Positions 1 through 8,270 of a stretch of DNA of 64,000 bases are shown here, piece by piece. The notes beneath the pieces were generated by a model. That model did no database searches. It was not told the DNA's origin and saw nothing but the letters and a program-made list of their open reading frames with translations. This DNA is from Chitinivibrionales bacterium (GTDB lineage Bacteria; Fibrobacterota; Chitinivibrionia; Chitinivibrionales; WJKA01). Where the stretch lies: positions 22,626 through 86,625 of the forward strand of contig WJLW01000053.1 in the NCBI GenBank assembly GCA_014728295.1. The letters are read 5' to 3'. Position numbers and translations under genes: made by a program. Position 1 is the stretch's first letter. Every line of letters begins with the position of its first letter.

Positions 1-878
1 TCGGCATAAACGGCAACGATCAGTATATTATCGGCAGCAAAATCGGCTGCCTCATAATTTTTGACCGCTTCTATGGCGCCGGATCCGCTAACAACCGCAT
101 CATCAAAGGGCCGATTGTTGGCCAGATAGGTCGTGACCGAAGAAAACTCATCCCGAATGCGCACCCGGAATGCAAGCGGAGTCGAATTGGTAATGATAAA
201 CCGGGAAGAAACGGTATCGTTCAAAGCGGTTATAACCGGCGGTGTCAAATCGGCAATCGATAGGTTGAAGAGGCGAGCCGGTGACTGATGCCCTCCTGCC
301 CGGACATACAAGCGCCCGATTCCGCTCTGATATGATTTGTCAAAAAGCACGACGGCTTCATTGGTATCCTGGATAAACTCACGGTTATGGGGAAATTCCC
401 AGACGTATTGCACCTTATCGGTGACCCCGGGAGTGGCGAGTTGTGCCGTTTCACCGTAGCGTCGAGTGATATCTTTCTGATCAAGCGGCGAGGTGCAATA
501 CAGCGTGGCCGACTGACTGACTTTGGAACCGTCGGTCAGGTAAGTAGTCAGCGTGATCTGCTGATGACCGGTATCAAAAAACGACACCGTGAAATCGGTG
601 CTGTCGCCTCCCCGGCGGACACGGGATTCCGACTCAAAGCGATTATCGTCGGCAGCCATTTTGAAGCTGTCGATAAACGCGGCGAGCAGGACAGTGCCTT
701 CAAGCTCGAGGGTTTGAAATATTTCAACGGTATCACCATCCAACTCGGACAGCCCGGACACCTTGACTTGCGCAAGCTCCTGCCGAATGTAAGGGTTTTC
801 CGGCTCAAAGCAGGAAACGCTCAGCATAAGAATCAATACGGGGAGATAGAAGAGTGTTCTTTGCAAAAATGGCCACAT
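1..878 (-). CDS. Lipoprotein of unknown function, partial (C-terminus outside window)
   Basis: Open reading frame on the minus strand that starts at an ATG (876-878) and stays open to the window edge, so only the first 292 residues are seen. The start has an AAGGA ribosome site 6 bases upstream. The N-terminus (MWPFLQRTLFYLPVLILMLS then VSC) is a lipoprotein-type signal with the lipid-accepting Cys at about residue 23; the lipobox is imperfect (SVSC). The rest looks like an extracytoplasmic, beta-rich, Ig-like protein with many Asp/Thr/Ser residues; I recognise no named domain. It lies 24 bases downstream of the beta-helix-like gene and the kinase gene, so it is probably co-transcribed with them. 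Cell-surface or periplasmic location is inferred from the signal only. Confidence 0.7.
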   Translation of the reverse strand, partial: MWPFLQRTLFYLPVLILMLSVSCFEPENPYIRQELAQVKVSGLSELDGDTVEIFQTLELEGTVLLAAFIDSFKMAADDNRFESESRVRRGGDSTDFTVSFFDTGHQQITLTTYLTDGSKVSQSATLYCTSPLDQKDITRRYGETAQLATPGVTDKVQYVWEFPHNREFIQDTNEAVVLFDKSYQSGIGRLYVRAGGHQSPARLFNLSIADLTPPVITALNDTVSSRFIITNSTPLAFRVRIRDEFSSVTTYLANNRPFDDAVVSGSGAIEAVKNYEAADFAADNILIVAVYA

Positions 879-902
879 AAGATTTCCTTGGGGGCTCCGC
901 CG

Positions 903-1817
903 TCAGAATTTCAGCGTGATCATAAATCCGGTAGCGCTGAGCAGGGCAAGTCCGTAGCCGGCAGCCATCAAGCTTAAGTTTTTATCTTTTTCTTCTTTAG
1001 CATCCTGCCAGTCTTTATTGGTATAGCTTGACAAGTTCTGGTCATCAGGATCAGATATATCTTTGAGATAACGATATGCATCCGTAAATTCGGGAGTCTG
1101 ATAGGCGGCAATTGCTCCACCGGCTAATGCAAGGGTGATTAGCGAAACCCGCAATCCGATAATCGAGTTTTTAGAGGCGGCAGCAGTATCTGCTTCAGTA
1201 CCCGATTGTGCCGCCTTTTTTATGCCGGCCTGTCTTTTTTCATTGCCGTGAGCATGAGAATAGGGTATTTCATCGACGTTTTGTTTCACCCCTTCAATAA
1301 CCAGATCGGATTTACCATTGAGGTGGAAAGCACAGTTTTCGATGACGATATGCCTGGTTATGCTGTTTATGCCATAGAGCGAATACTTTACCGCGCAAAA
1401 CCGGAATTCGGTGCCGACCGCGTTTCTGTTGACGACAATGCCGTTCCAGTCGTACTGAGCAGCCTCGATCTGCGCCCGGGGATTGTGCTTATTGTCGTTC
1501 TCTGAAGTAAAGATGACCGGACGCTTTTCATCGCCGCGTGCCAGCAACACGCCGTGGACGTTCAGTCCGGTAAAATTTTTGAACAAAAACACGACTCCCG
1601 GCTCGATTGTGACATTCTCGCCGGGAGCAACCTCGATATCTGCCGTGACCAGATAAGGCTTGTCGGCTTGTTTGACGACCGCGGGCAATTTGCCGCTCAG
1701 GGGTATAGCCTGCTCCTGAGCGCGTGCTTCACCGCACAGGCCGGACAGCACTGCGGCGCACACTACGAGTATGTTCATATCGGCAAACAGGTTATGGTGG
1801 ATATAAAGCCGGTACAC
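903..1817 (-). CDS. Exported right-handed beta-helix-like protein with C-terminal membrane segments
   Basis: 304 residues from a GTG start preceded by GGGAAGAG; an alternative ATG at 1778 has no clear ribosome site. A signal peptide is visible (NILVVCAAVLSGLCGEARA). Residues about 45-175 show the pattern of pectate-lyase-like beta-helix proteins: a segment similar to VAPGENVTIEPGVVFLFKN, then short repeats ending in polar turns with WNGIVV and an Asn-rich ladder. The C-terminal third is different, with two hydrophobic stretches (about 220-240 and 285-302) that could be membrane spans separated by an acidic, Lys-rich segment. It follows the Ser/Thr kinase by 33 bases and precedes a lipoprotein, suggesting one envelope-related operon. 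Exact function unknown. Confidence 0.65.
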   Translation of the reverse strand: MYRLYIHHNLFADMNILVVCAAVLSGLCGEARAQEQAIPLSGKLPAVVKQADKPYLVTADIEVAPGENVTIEPGVVFLFKNFTGLNVHGVLLARGDEKRPVIFTSENDNKHNPRAQIEAAQYDWNGIVVNRNAVGTEFRFCAVKYSLYGINSITRHIVIENCAFHLNGKSDLVIEGVKQNVDEIPYSHAHGNEKRQAGIKKAAQSGTEADTAAASKNSIIGLRVSLITLALAGGAIAAYQTPEFTDAYRYLKDISDPDDQNLSSYTNKDWQDAKEEKDKNLSLMAAGYGLALLSATGFMITLKF

Positions 1818-1850
1818 GATAAATCTCTTCCCGCCGCCTACTGGTGCAGG

Positions 1851-3812
1851 CTAGTCACTGCGGCTGTTTTGGTTAATATTGCGAATTGCCAGGTTGGCTT
1901 CCTTGAATGCAGCATGCGATTGAGCATTGCGCAGGGCATATTTGATATCAAACCATGCATCCAGAGCGTCCTTTTTGTGCTGCTCGGTTGGTTGAGCAAA
2001 AAAACGGCTTGATAAACAGCGTCCCCGCCAGAGCCGTATCTGCATGCGGGCATCAGCGCCGTCCAGCAAGTGAGCCGGAGCGGCAGCCGCCAGGTCGAGC
2101 TGTTTAAGCGCCTCGGTGATTCGTTTTCTTGTGTATAGTAATTGTGCATAAGCAAGATGGTATTCGGCATCATTGAAAGAAAATTGCCGAAAGTAAACGT
2201 CATCGAGTTTCCCGACGCCGCGACTCGCCCGAAGATGATAGACGAGCGCGGCATTTGATGATGCCTGGTTGGGCCCCATCTCCGAAAATGCAAGCAGGGC
2301 GTCGTCATACTTGCGCCGTGCAACCGCCTTTTCCATGATGGCAAGCAGATTCGTTTCGTCATACCTCTGCCACATTGCTTCGAGGGGAGATTCATCCTGA
2401 GTTTCGGCCGCTTTTTTAGAAGGCAGGGATAAATCGCTTGCCGCCTGGAAGGCAACTTCCCTTTCAGGCTCTGCAGACTTGCGCGCGGGAACGGTTGCTT
2501 TGCGTTGCGGTTCAGGCGGCTGCTTTTGTGACATCACCTTTTTCCGCGGAACTGTCGATCTGTTTTTGCCGGCAACAGGAGGGGATGGTCGTTTGGCTAC
2601 GGCTTGTTCTTTGAAAACTTTTTCGGGTGGCGGTGTGAGGGGCCCCGACTCCCTGCTTATGCCCTGCCCTGGTTTCGGCGGCCGCTCCTCCAAGCTACTC
2701 GTCAAGCTGGTAGCAATCACGGCAAACCCGGCAATTCCCAGTACCAGTGCCGCCAGTAGCGGCGCCGGCCACTTTTTGTGTCGCAGGGAAATAATTTTCT
2801 TTTCGTCGGTTTGATTTTGGATATAGAAGCTGACCACTTCGTCCGGCGTCAGCGGAGTGATGCGCCGATGAATATATTCCAGCTCTTGTATGATATCCTG
2901 CATATCGTCCGGTCGCCTGGACGCCCCAATTGACATGCATTTGTGTACGAGTTTTTTCAGTCTCGCCGGAATCTTCAAATCCAATCTGCCCAGCGGTTCA
3001 AAACTGTTGGACATGCGCGCCGGGATCAGTTTGGCAACGTTCACATCGGGAAAAGCCTTGAATCCCGAAAGCATCTCATAGACAACGCAGCCAAAGGAAA
3101 AAATATCGGCGCGTACATCAAGCTCCTTGCCTTCGAGTTGTTCCGGAGATACATACTGCATTGACCCGACAATATTGCCCTCAACCGTATGCATCGAAAC
3201 GCGGGTGGGAGTTGCTATCCCGAAATCAGACAACTTCACCTTGCCGCTGTGAGCACACAGAATATTGGCCGGTTTCAGGTCGCGGTGCAAAATGCCTTTG
3301 TAGGTCTTGCCGTTGATCTGATATTTATGACCATGCGTGTATTTAAGCGCTTTAGCGATGATAAGTGAGACGGCCGTGCAAAATTCTAAAGGAAGTGCGC
3401 CGCTTTTATCGATTAGTGTTTCCAGCGAGATGCCGTCGACAATCTCCATTTCGATATAGGGCAGACCATTCCAGAGTCCGACGGCATGAATATCAATTAT
3501 ATTGGGATGGCTGAGCTGGGCCGTTATTTTAATTTCGTTATCAAAGCGATTGCGATTTTCGGAAGTATAGTTCGGTTTCAGCAGCTTAACGGCCCGTTTC
3601 ACTTCAAGTTGCTTGTTGTAGATTTCATATACTACAGAAACACCGCCTTCGCCCAGAATTTTCGCAATCGTGCCTGATCCCAGCCGGATCGGCTTGCTTC
3701 CGTCAGGCAACACCACCAGATCGGCAGTATCCTGGAAAGCAATCAAATCCATTGGTTTTATAGCATTTTGGTCAGATTGAGACAAAACAAGCACCTTTGC
3801 ACGATACTGCAC
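1851..3812 (-). CDS. Transmembrane Ser/Thr protein kinase (PknB/Hanks type) with TPR-like C-terminal region
   Basis: 653 residues from a GTG start; an internal ATG 20 codons later is possible. The kinase domain (about 45-315) is complete: glycine loop GEGG (54-57), ATP-binding Lys in RAVKLL (76), HRDLKPANIL (176-185), DFG (196-198), and the APE-equivalent SPEQLEGKELDVRADIFSFG. All catalytic residues are present, so it should be active. One membrane span follows (about 350-370), then a Pro/Lys-rich linker (about 375-450) and a helical region (about 465-653) with TPR-like spacing. The tail would be extracytoplasmic, as in PknB-type sensors, though it carries no PASTA repeats. It heads an operon with a beta-helix-like exported protein and a lipoprotein, so it may sense an envelope ligand; that role is inferred. 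Confidence 0.92.
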   Translation of the reverse strand: MQYRAKVLVLSQSDQNAIKPMDLIAFQDTADLVVLPDGSKPIRLGSGTIAKILGEGGVSVVYEIYNKQLEVKRAVKLLKPNYTSENRNRFDNEIKITAQLSHPNIIDIHAVGLWNGLPYIEMEIVDGISLETLIDKSGALPLEFCTAVSLIIAKALKYTHGHKYQINGKTYKGILHRDLKPANILCAHSGKVKLSDFGIATPTRVSMHTVEGNIVGSMQYVSPEQLEGKELDVRADIFSFGCVVYEMLSGFKAFPDVNVAKLIPARMSNSFEPLGRLDLKIPARLKKLVHKCMSIGASRRPDDMQDIIQELEYIHRRITPLTPDEVVSFYIQNQTDEKKIISLRHKKWPAPLLAALVLGIAGFAVIATSLTSSLEERPPKPGQGISRESGPLTPPPEKVFKEQAVAKRPSPPVAGKNRSTVPRKKVMSQKQPPEPQRKATVPARKSAEPEREVAFQAASDLSLPSKKAAETQDESPLEAMWQRYDETNLLAIMEKAVARRKYDDALLAFSEMGPNQASSNAALVYHLRASRGVGKLDDVYFRQFSFNDAEYHLAYAQLLYTRKRITEALKQLDLAAAAPAHLLDGADARMQIRLWRGRCLSSRFFAQPTEQHKKDALDAWFDIKYALRNAQSHAAFKEANLAIRNINQNSRSD

Positions 3813-4034
3813 TTTTCACCAGCCCTGCGTTGTTACCCCGGAAGCACATAACTTGTAAGCACAGAGATTTGGCTCTACTCCGCAGCTATATTGCAGGAAA
3901 TTGCACGAAAACGGCGAGTAGAAACCCAACTAGTCTATAATATAATAAATTACAGAGAATATGCCCGGATTAATAGCGCCCCTCTGCCCTCCCCGCGGCA
4001 AAAATTTGCCGACGCAATTAGGCTCATTTTTGTG

Positions 4035-4063
4035 TTGCTCTATTTTGACAAGTAGCGTATAAT
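4035..4063 (+). promoter_or_regulatory. Candidate sigma-70 promoter of the rhomboid gene
   Basis: A perfect -10 hexamer TATAAT (4058-4063) with TTGCTC (4035-4040) 17 bases upstream as a weak -35. A TTGACA also occurs at 4045-4050, but only 7 bases from the -10, which is too close to act with it. Transcription would start near 4070, leaving a leader of about 65 bases that contains the dyad at 4073-4121. Confidence 0.45.
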
Positions 4064-4072
4064 TTAGGGCAA

Positions 4073-4124
4073 TTGCAGGCTAGGTTGCTCTAACTCCACA
4101 CCTATTCAGGTTTGCCTGCAAACC
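4073..4124. promoter_or_regulatory. Nested inverted repeats in the leader of the rhomboid gene
   Basis: TTGCAGGC (4073-4080) is the exact reverse complement of GCCTGCAA (4114-4121), with a 33-base loop. The right arm is also half of a tight palindrome, GGTTTGC-CT-GCAAACC (4109-4124). The two foldings exclude each other and both lie just before the GAAGAG ribosome site (about 4125-4130). This could be an operator or an alternative-fold leader, or chance. Confidence 0.3.
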
Positions 4125-4136
4125 GAAGAGCCACTC

Positions 4137-5537
4137 ATGCTTTTTCTGCCAATCAGCACTGATGTACACGACGGGCGCATACGCATGGCCGCGCTATGGA
4201 TTGCGGCGATTTGTCTGCTGGCTCACCTTTTTGTTGCAGATGATATAAATAAGGTAGAAGCCGAACTCGAGGCCATTCATGAGGAACTCAGAGAACAGGA
4301 ATTTAAAGAGATGTTCAACGAGCGCGGCGAGGATGCGATCCCCGACATGCGCAAGATGATTACTGACGTCAAAAATGTTAACAGCACCGTAGAGCAAAAA
4401 CTGAAAGCCAAAGCCAAAGAGCGGCGCAAATCAATGCTGATATACAAATTTGGTCTGGTGCCAAAGCATTTCAACATTCTGAATTTGATCTCGCACATGT
4501 TCGTCCACGGCGGCTGGCTGCATCTGTTCGGCAATCTGTGGTTCTTTTATCTGTGCGGCGTGGCGATGGAAAAGTACTGGGGATTCGGCAGATTTCTCAC
4601 GTCATATCTGACATGCGGCATCGGCGCCAGTATTTTTTTCCTTGTCTTTAATGCACTTACCGGCAACCTCCAGGCCGACACGCCGCTTATCGGCGCATCA
4701 GGGGCGATAGCCGGTACCATGGGGGCCTTCGTCGTTACGCATGCAAAATGCAAGGTCAATGTGTTCTACTTTTTCATGTTGCTATTCATGCCGCGCTGGG
4801 GAACCTTTGTCATGCCGGCGACATTTTATTTCGGACTCTGGTTTGTCTTCCAGGTAGTTCAGGGAGCGATACTGGGTGGAGACCTGACAGGTGTGGCTTA
4901 CACCGCGCATGTAGGCGGATTTGTCATCGGGCTGGGGCTGGGTAAATTCCTCGGCAGCGAGGATGAAGATGCGCTGGTTAGTCCACCAAAAACACGCAGC
5001 AAAAAAACACCCCCCAAACGCAAGGCATTCATCGATACCAGCATTTCCGCACCGGCGCGCGCCGGTTCGCCGATCGAAAGTGACGCACTACCGCCGGTCC
5101 CCAGGATTGCACAGGCCTGGAACGCTTTCAACGAACGTGACTACGCGACAAGCTCGCGGCTTATCACCGAAGAAATGGATGTATTTCTGCAGAATCCCCG
5201 GCACTATCACGATGCGCTGGTTGACACCATGTACAAAATAATCCGGCATTGGGATCTGCTGGAACTCAACCCTTCGCACGTTTATCAGTGGGCCAAAAGA
5301 CTGAGTCAATTGGGTCTGCACAACCTGGCAATATCGGCATTTGATCTGATTGCTGCAGAATTTAAAAGCGGACATTTATATATGAGCAGCATGTATAATG
5401 CGGCATATCTGCGTATTCAAACACGCAGCGATCCGGAAAAAGCCCGTGAGGGATTCAAAAAACTCATCGACGCCGATCCCGACAACGTGCTCTCCCGGCA
5501 GGCTTCAAAATACCTACAGAGCGTTGGTGCTCTGTAA
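4137..5537 (+). CDS. Rhomboid family intramembrane serine protease with C-terminal TPR-like domain
   Basis: 466 residues; ATG with GAAGAG upstream. The rhomboid core is clear: HGGWLHLFGN (124-133), catalytic Ser in GASG (Ser188), and the catalytic His in AHVGG (His258), with about six hydrophobic spans between residues 17 and 270. Between span 1 and the core lies an unusually long charged, coiled-coil-like insert (about 36-100, Glu/Lys rich). After residue 270 there is a basic/Pro linker, then a helical region (about 310-466) with TPR-like periodicity ending in a segment similar to AREGFKKLIDADPDN. Rhomboids cleave membrane-anchored substrates inside the bilayer; the helical tail probably recruits a partner. 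It converges with larE, whose stop codon lies 8 bases away. Confidence 0.9.
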   Translation: MLFLPISTDVHDGRIRMAALWIAAICLLAHLFVADDINKVEAELEAIHEELREQEFKEMFNERGEDAIPDMRKMITDVKNVNSTVEQKLKAKAKERRKSMLIYKFGLVPKHFNILNLISHMFVHGGWLHLFGNLWFFYLCGVAMEKYWGFGRFLTSYLTCGIGASIFFLVFNALTGNLQADTPLIGASGAIAGTMGAFVVTHAKCKVNVFYFFMLLFMPRWGTFVMPATFYFGLWFVFQVVQGAILGGDLTGVAYTAHVGGFVIGLGLGKFLGSEDEDALVSPPKTRSKKTPPKRKAFIDTSISAPARAGSPIESDALPPVPRIAQAWNAFNERDYATSSRLITEEMDVFLQNPRHYHDALVDTMYKIIRHWDLLELNPSHVYQWAKRLSQLGLHNLAISAFDLIAAEFKSGHLYMSSMYNAAYLRIQTRSDPEKAREGFKKLIDADPDNVLSRQASKYLQSVGAL

Positions 5538-5544
5538 GGCTTCT

Positions 5545-6381
5545 TTATGCCGGCGCCTGCGGTTTTTCGAGCTGCGCAACCCTGGCTTCGGCAGTCAGTA
5601 CCTCATTCATTGCGCCGGTGCGATAGCCCTCAACGTCAATTGACACATACGTATAGCCGGCATCTTTGCAGATTTTCTTTATGTGCGCACGCAAATCCCA
5701 GGCCTTGTCCATCTCCCCGGGAGCAAATTCCAGCCGCGCCAGTCCGTCGTGATCACGCACGCGAAACTGCGTAAAGCCCAGGCGACGCACATAAACTTCG
5801 GCCCGGCCAACGCGCTCGAGTTTTTCTGTGGTGATTTTGATGCCGTAGGGAAATCGGGAGGCAAGGCAGGCATAGGAGGGCTTGTCGGCTGTCGGCAGGT
5901 TGTACTCACGCGAATAGGTGCGGATATCATTTTTTGTCAATCCCGCCAACTTCAGCGGCGAAATCACTCCCAGCTCTTTGGCCGCACGCATGCCTGGACG
6001 AAAATCGCCGGTGTCATCTGCATTGCTGCCGTCAAATACCGCCTCGTAATTGTCTTTTTCGGCGATATGCTTGACCAGAGTGAATAATTCGCTTTTACAA
6101 TAATAGCACCGATCGGGCGGATTATCCGAGTATCCCGGAATGTCAATCTCCTCGGAGACAATTACGCGTTGGGCAACACCCATTTGAGCGGCAAACTTTT
6201 TTGCTTCCTCGAGTTCATGAAATGGATATGAGGACGAAGTGGCCGTTAGGAGCAATAGTTTATCTCCAAGCACATCTCTGGCTACCCGTGCCAGAAAGGT
6301 ACTGTCGACTCCGCCGGAGAAAGCAATAACCGCCGAATGGTAAGCGCCAATGATTTCTTTCAGCTTCTGAAGCTTTTCCAT
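5545..6381 (-). CDS. larE: LarE-type ATP-dependent sacrificial sulfur transferase
   Basis: 278 residues, close to the family's usual length. The PP-loop pyrophosphatase motif SGGVDSTFL (22-30) binds ATP. A CYYC pair (Cys92, Cys95) and a Cys in ACLASRFPYG (Cys172) are visible. In Lactobacillus LarE a single Cys at the equivalent of Cys172 gives up its sulfur to make the nickel-pincer cofactor of lactate racemase; other LarE proteins with three cysteines are thought to carry an iron-sulfur cluster instead, and this protein has the three-cysteine pattern. No larA, larB or larC lies in the window, so the substrate here is uncertain; related PP-loop proteins thiolate other molecules. Start ATG has AAGGAGC upstream. 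Confidence 0.85.
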   Translation of the reverse strand: MEKLQKLKEIIGAYHSAVIAFSGGVDSTFLARVARDVLGDKLLLLTATSSSYPFHELEEAKKFAAQMGVAQRVIVSEEIDIPGYSDNPPDRCYYCKSELFTLVKHIAEKDNYEAVFDGSNADDTGDFRPGMRAAKELGVISPLKLAGLTKNDIRTYSREYNLPTADKPSYACLASRFPYGIKITTEKLERVGRAEVYVRRLGFTQFRVRDHDGLARLEFAPGEMDKAWDLRAHIKKICKDAGYTYVSIDVEGYRTGAMNEVLTAEARVAQLEKPQAPA

Positions 6382-6833
6382 TGCGAAAGCTCCTTATTTA
6401 AAGGATATAGATACCGGACGCACGCCCGGTTTGAATTGCAGATGAAACTAAAATACAAAGTTTGTGCCAAAAACGTGAGTCTGATCATGGCGTGACTGCT
6501 CTTGAACAGGTGCCAAAAAGCTATTTTATTCAGTTCTTCGAGCGCTCAAACGAAGTTTCAAGTGCTCGGCTCTGGACACATTTGTCTTAAAAGTGCACGC
6601 GAAACCACGCATAGTGATATCGGTTGCGTGCGAAGCCAAAACCACTCCTGCTAGCAATATGGTATTCAACAACTTTGTTACCTTACTCACGCAGGTATGT
6701 CAGGATTACCTGCACAAAATTTGCACAAAAATTCGTTTTGAATTATTTAATTCACGCATAATTGCGTTTTGAGTATGCTCGGATAATAAGGCACTGCAGC
6801 CTGATGGAGTAGCCGGTAAGGAGGAACTGATCC
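6382..6833. other. Intergenic region between divergent larE and the pdh operon
   Basis: About 450 bases with no credible reading frame. The right end is AT-rich and holds the candidate promoter at 6762-6789. I see no repeat, RNA gene or terminator in the rest. Confidence 0.6.
6762..6789 (+). promoter_or_regulatory. Candidate promoter of the pyruvate dehydrogenase operon
   Basis: TTGCGT (6762-6767), 16-base spacer, TAATAA (6784-6789), lying 45 bases before the first start codon of the operon in an AT-rich stretch. Both hexamers are imperfect, so the call rests partly on position. Confidence 0.35.
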
Positions 6834-7277
6834 ATGACGAAAAATGAAATTCTCTCGATGCTGAATGCTATGATAGCTGAGTCAAAGACCGCCGTGCTGG
6901 CAACCGTTGAGCACAACCGACCTCATTTGCGCTGGATGACCCCGGCAATGCTTCCCGATCATCCCGAATCAATTTTCATGCTCTCCTCGCCTCACCTGGC
7001 TAAAGTTGCTCAGGCACTCACCAATCCCGATGTTGAGATGCTCTTTCAAACCAAGGCCTTGCACAAGGTAATCACGGTTGAAGGCAATCTGATTGTGCAC
7101 ACCAATGCAGCATTGCATTCCGAAATTCTCGAAGCTGCCGCCGCACGTCTGCGCGTGTTATGGAAAATGAATGCGGATTTGCATGACCTGGTAGCACTGG
7201 AGCTTGTCATTCGTAAAGCCGTCTATACCCAGCCGATGAAGGGCGAAAAAACAATCGTTACATTTGCGGAGGAATAA
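6834..7277 (+). CDS. Pyridoxamine 5'-phosphate oxidase-like (PNPOx-fold) protein
   Basis: 147 residues with a very strong ribosome site (AAGGAGGA). The pattern is that of the small flavin-binding split-barrel family that includes general stress protein 26: an N-terminal helix, then AVLATVEHNRPHLRWMTPAML, then beta strands ending in a C-terminal helix. It probably binds FMN or F420, but the ligand cannot be told from sequence. Its stop codon overlaps the start of pdhA (TAATG), so it is translated with the pyruvate dehydrogenase genes. Its link to the complex is unknown. Confidence 0.75.
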   Translation: MTKNEILSMLNAMIAESKTAVLATVEHNRPHLRWMTPAMLPDHPESIFMLSSPHLAKVAQALTNPDVEMLFQTKALHKVITVEGNLIVHTNAALHSEILEAAAARLRVLWKMNADLHDLVALELVIRKAVYTQPMKGEKTIVTFAEE

Positions 7278-8257
7278 TGCCAGCAAACAAGAAAGCTACC
7301 GGCCTGGACAAGAAAGAACTGCTATCCCTGCTCAAAATGATGCTGCTGGTGCGCCGCTTTGAAGAGCGCGCGGCCCAGATGTACGGCTTGCGCAAAATCG
7401 GCGGCTTCTGCCATCTTTATATCGGACAGGAAGCGGTTGCAACCGGCTCTATCGCTCCTCTCGATCTGAAAAAAGATTATGTTCTCACCGCGTATCGCGA
7501 TCACGGCCATGCGCTGGCCTGCGGCATGGATCCCAAAGCCTGCATGGCGGAACTCTTCGGTAAGCAAACCGGCTGCTCGAAAGGCAAAGGCGGCTCGATG
7601 CATTTTTTTGACGCCGACAAGCACATGCTGGGCGGCAATGGCATCGTCGGCAGCCAGATTCCGGTGGCAACCGGTGTTGCCTATAAAATTAACTACCTAA
7701 AAGAGGGCGGAGTCGTGATGTGCTATTTTGGCGATGGCGCGATTCACCAGGGCGCCTTCCACGAAAGCCTGAACCTGGCAAAAATCTGGAACCTGCCGAT
7801 AGTCTACATCTGCGAAAACAACCAGTACGGCATGGGTACCGATTTCAAACGCGTCTCCGCGATAGAAGATTTGTCTGTTCGAGGTATTGCCTATGGAATG
7901 CACAGCGCCCAGATCGACGGAATGGATGTTGAAACCGTATACGAAGCCAGCCGCAAAGCCGTCGACGCAGCCCGAAACGGCGAGCCAAGTCTGCTCGAAA
8001 TAAAGACCTATCGCTATAAGGGACACTCCATGAGCGATCCGGCTAAATATCGAACAAAGGACGAGTTGAATGCATATAAAGAGCAGGACCCGATCCTGCT
8101 GCTCAAAGCGCGCATGCTCAAGCGGGGCTCCCTTACCGAGAATGCGTTCAAGAAAATGGATGACGAAATCAAAGCGATTTGTAATGAATCGGTAACTTAT
8201 GCAGAGCAAAGCCCTGAGCCGCAGCTTTCCGAGCTCTATCAGGATATATACGTATAG
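7277..8257 (+). CDS. pdhA: Pyruvate dehydrogenase E1 component, alpha subunit
   Basis: 326 residues. The thiamine-diphosphate motif begins GDGAIHQGAFHES (152-164) and ends CENNQYGMGT (179-188). The phosphorylation-loop-like region YRYKGHSMSDPAKYR is conserved. With PdhB it decarboxylates pyruvate and passes the acetyl group to the lipoyl arm of E2. The start overlaps the stop of the PNPOx-like gene by one base and pdhB follows after 13 bases. Length and motifs fit the alpha2beta2 class. A branched-chain 2-oxoacid E1 cannot be wholly excluded by motif alone. Confidence 0.93.
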   Translation: MPANKKATGLDKKELLSLLKMMLLVRRFEERAAQMYGLRKIGGFCHLYIGQEAVATGSIAPLDLKKDYVLTAYRDHGHALACGMDPKACMAELFGKQTGCSKGKGGSMHFFDADKHMLGGNGIVGSQIPVATGVAYKINYLKEGGVVMCYFGDGAIHQGAFHESLNLAKIWNLPIVYICENNQYGMGTDFKRVSAIEDLSVRGIAYGMHSAQIDGMDVETVYEASRKAVDAARNGEPSLLEIKTYRYKGHSMSDPAKYRTKDELNAYKEQDPILLLKARMLKRGSLTENAFKKMDDEIKAICNESVTYAEQSPEPQLSELYQDIYV

Positions 8258-8270
8258 AGGAGGATGATTC

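Noticed and set aside
4045..4063. TTGACA next to TATAAT before the rhomboid gene.
   Set aside because: Spacing of only 7 bases cannot form a sigma-70 promoter; the weaker TTGCTC at 17 bases fits better.
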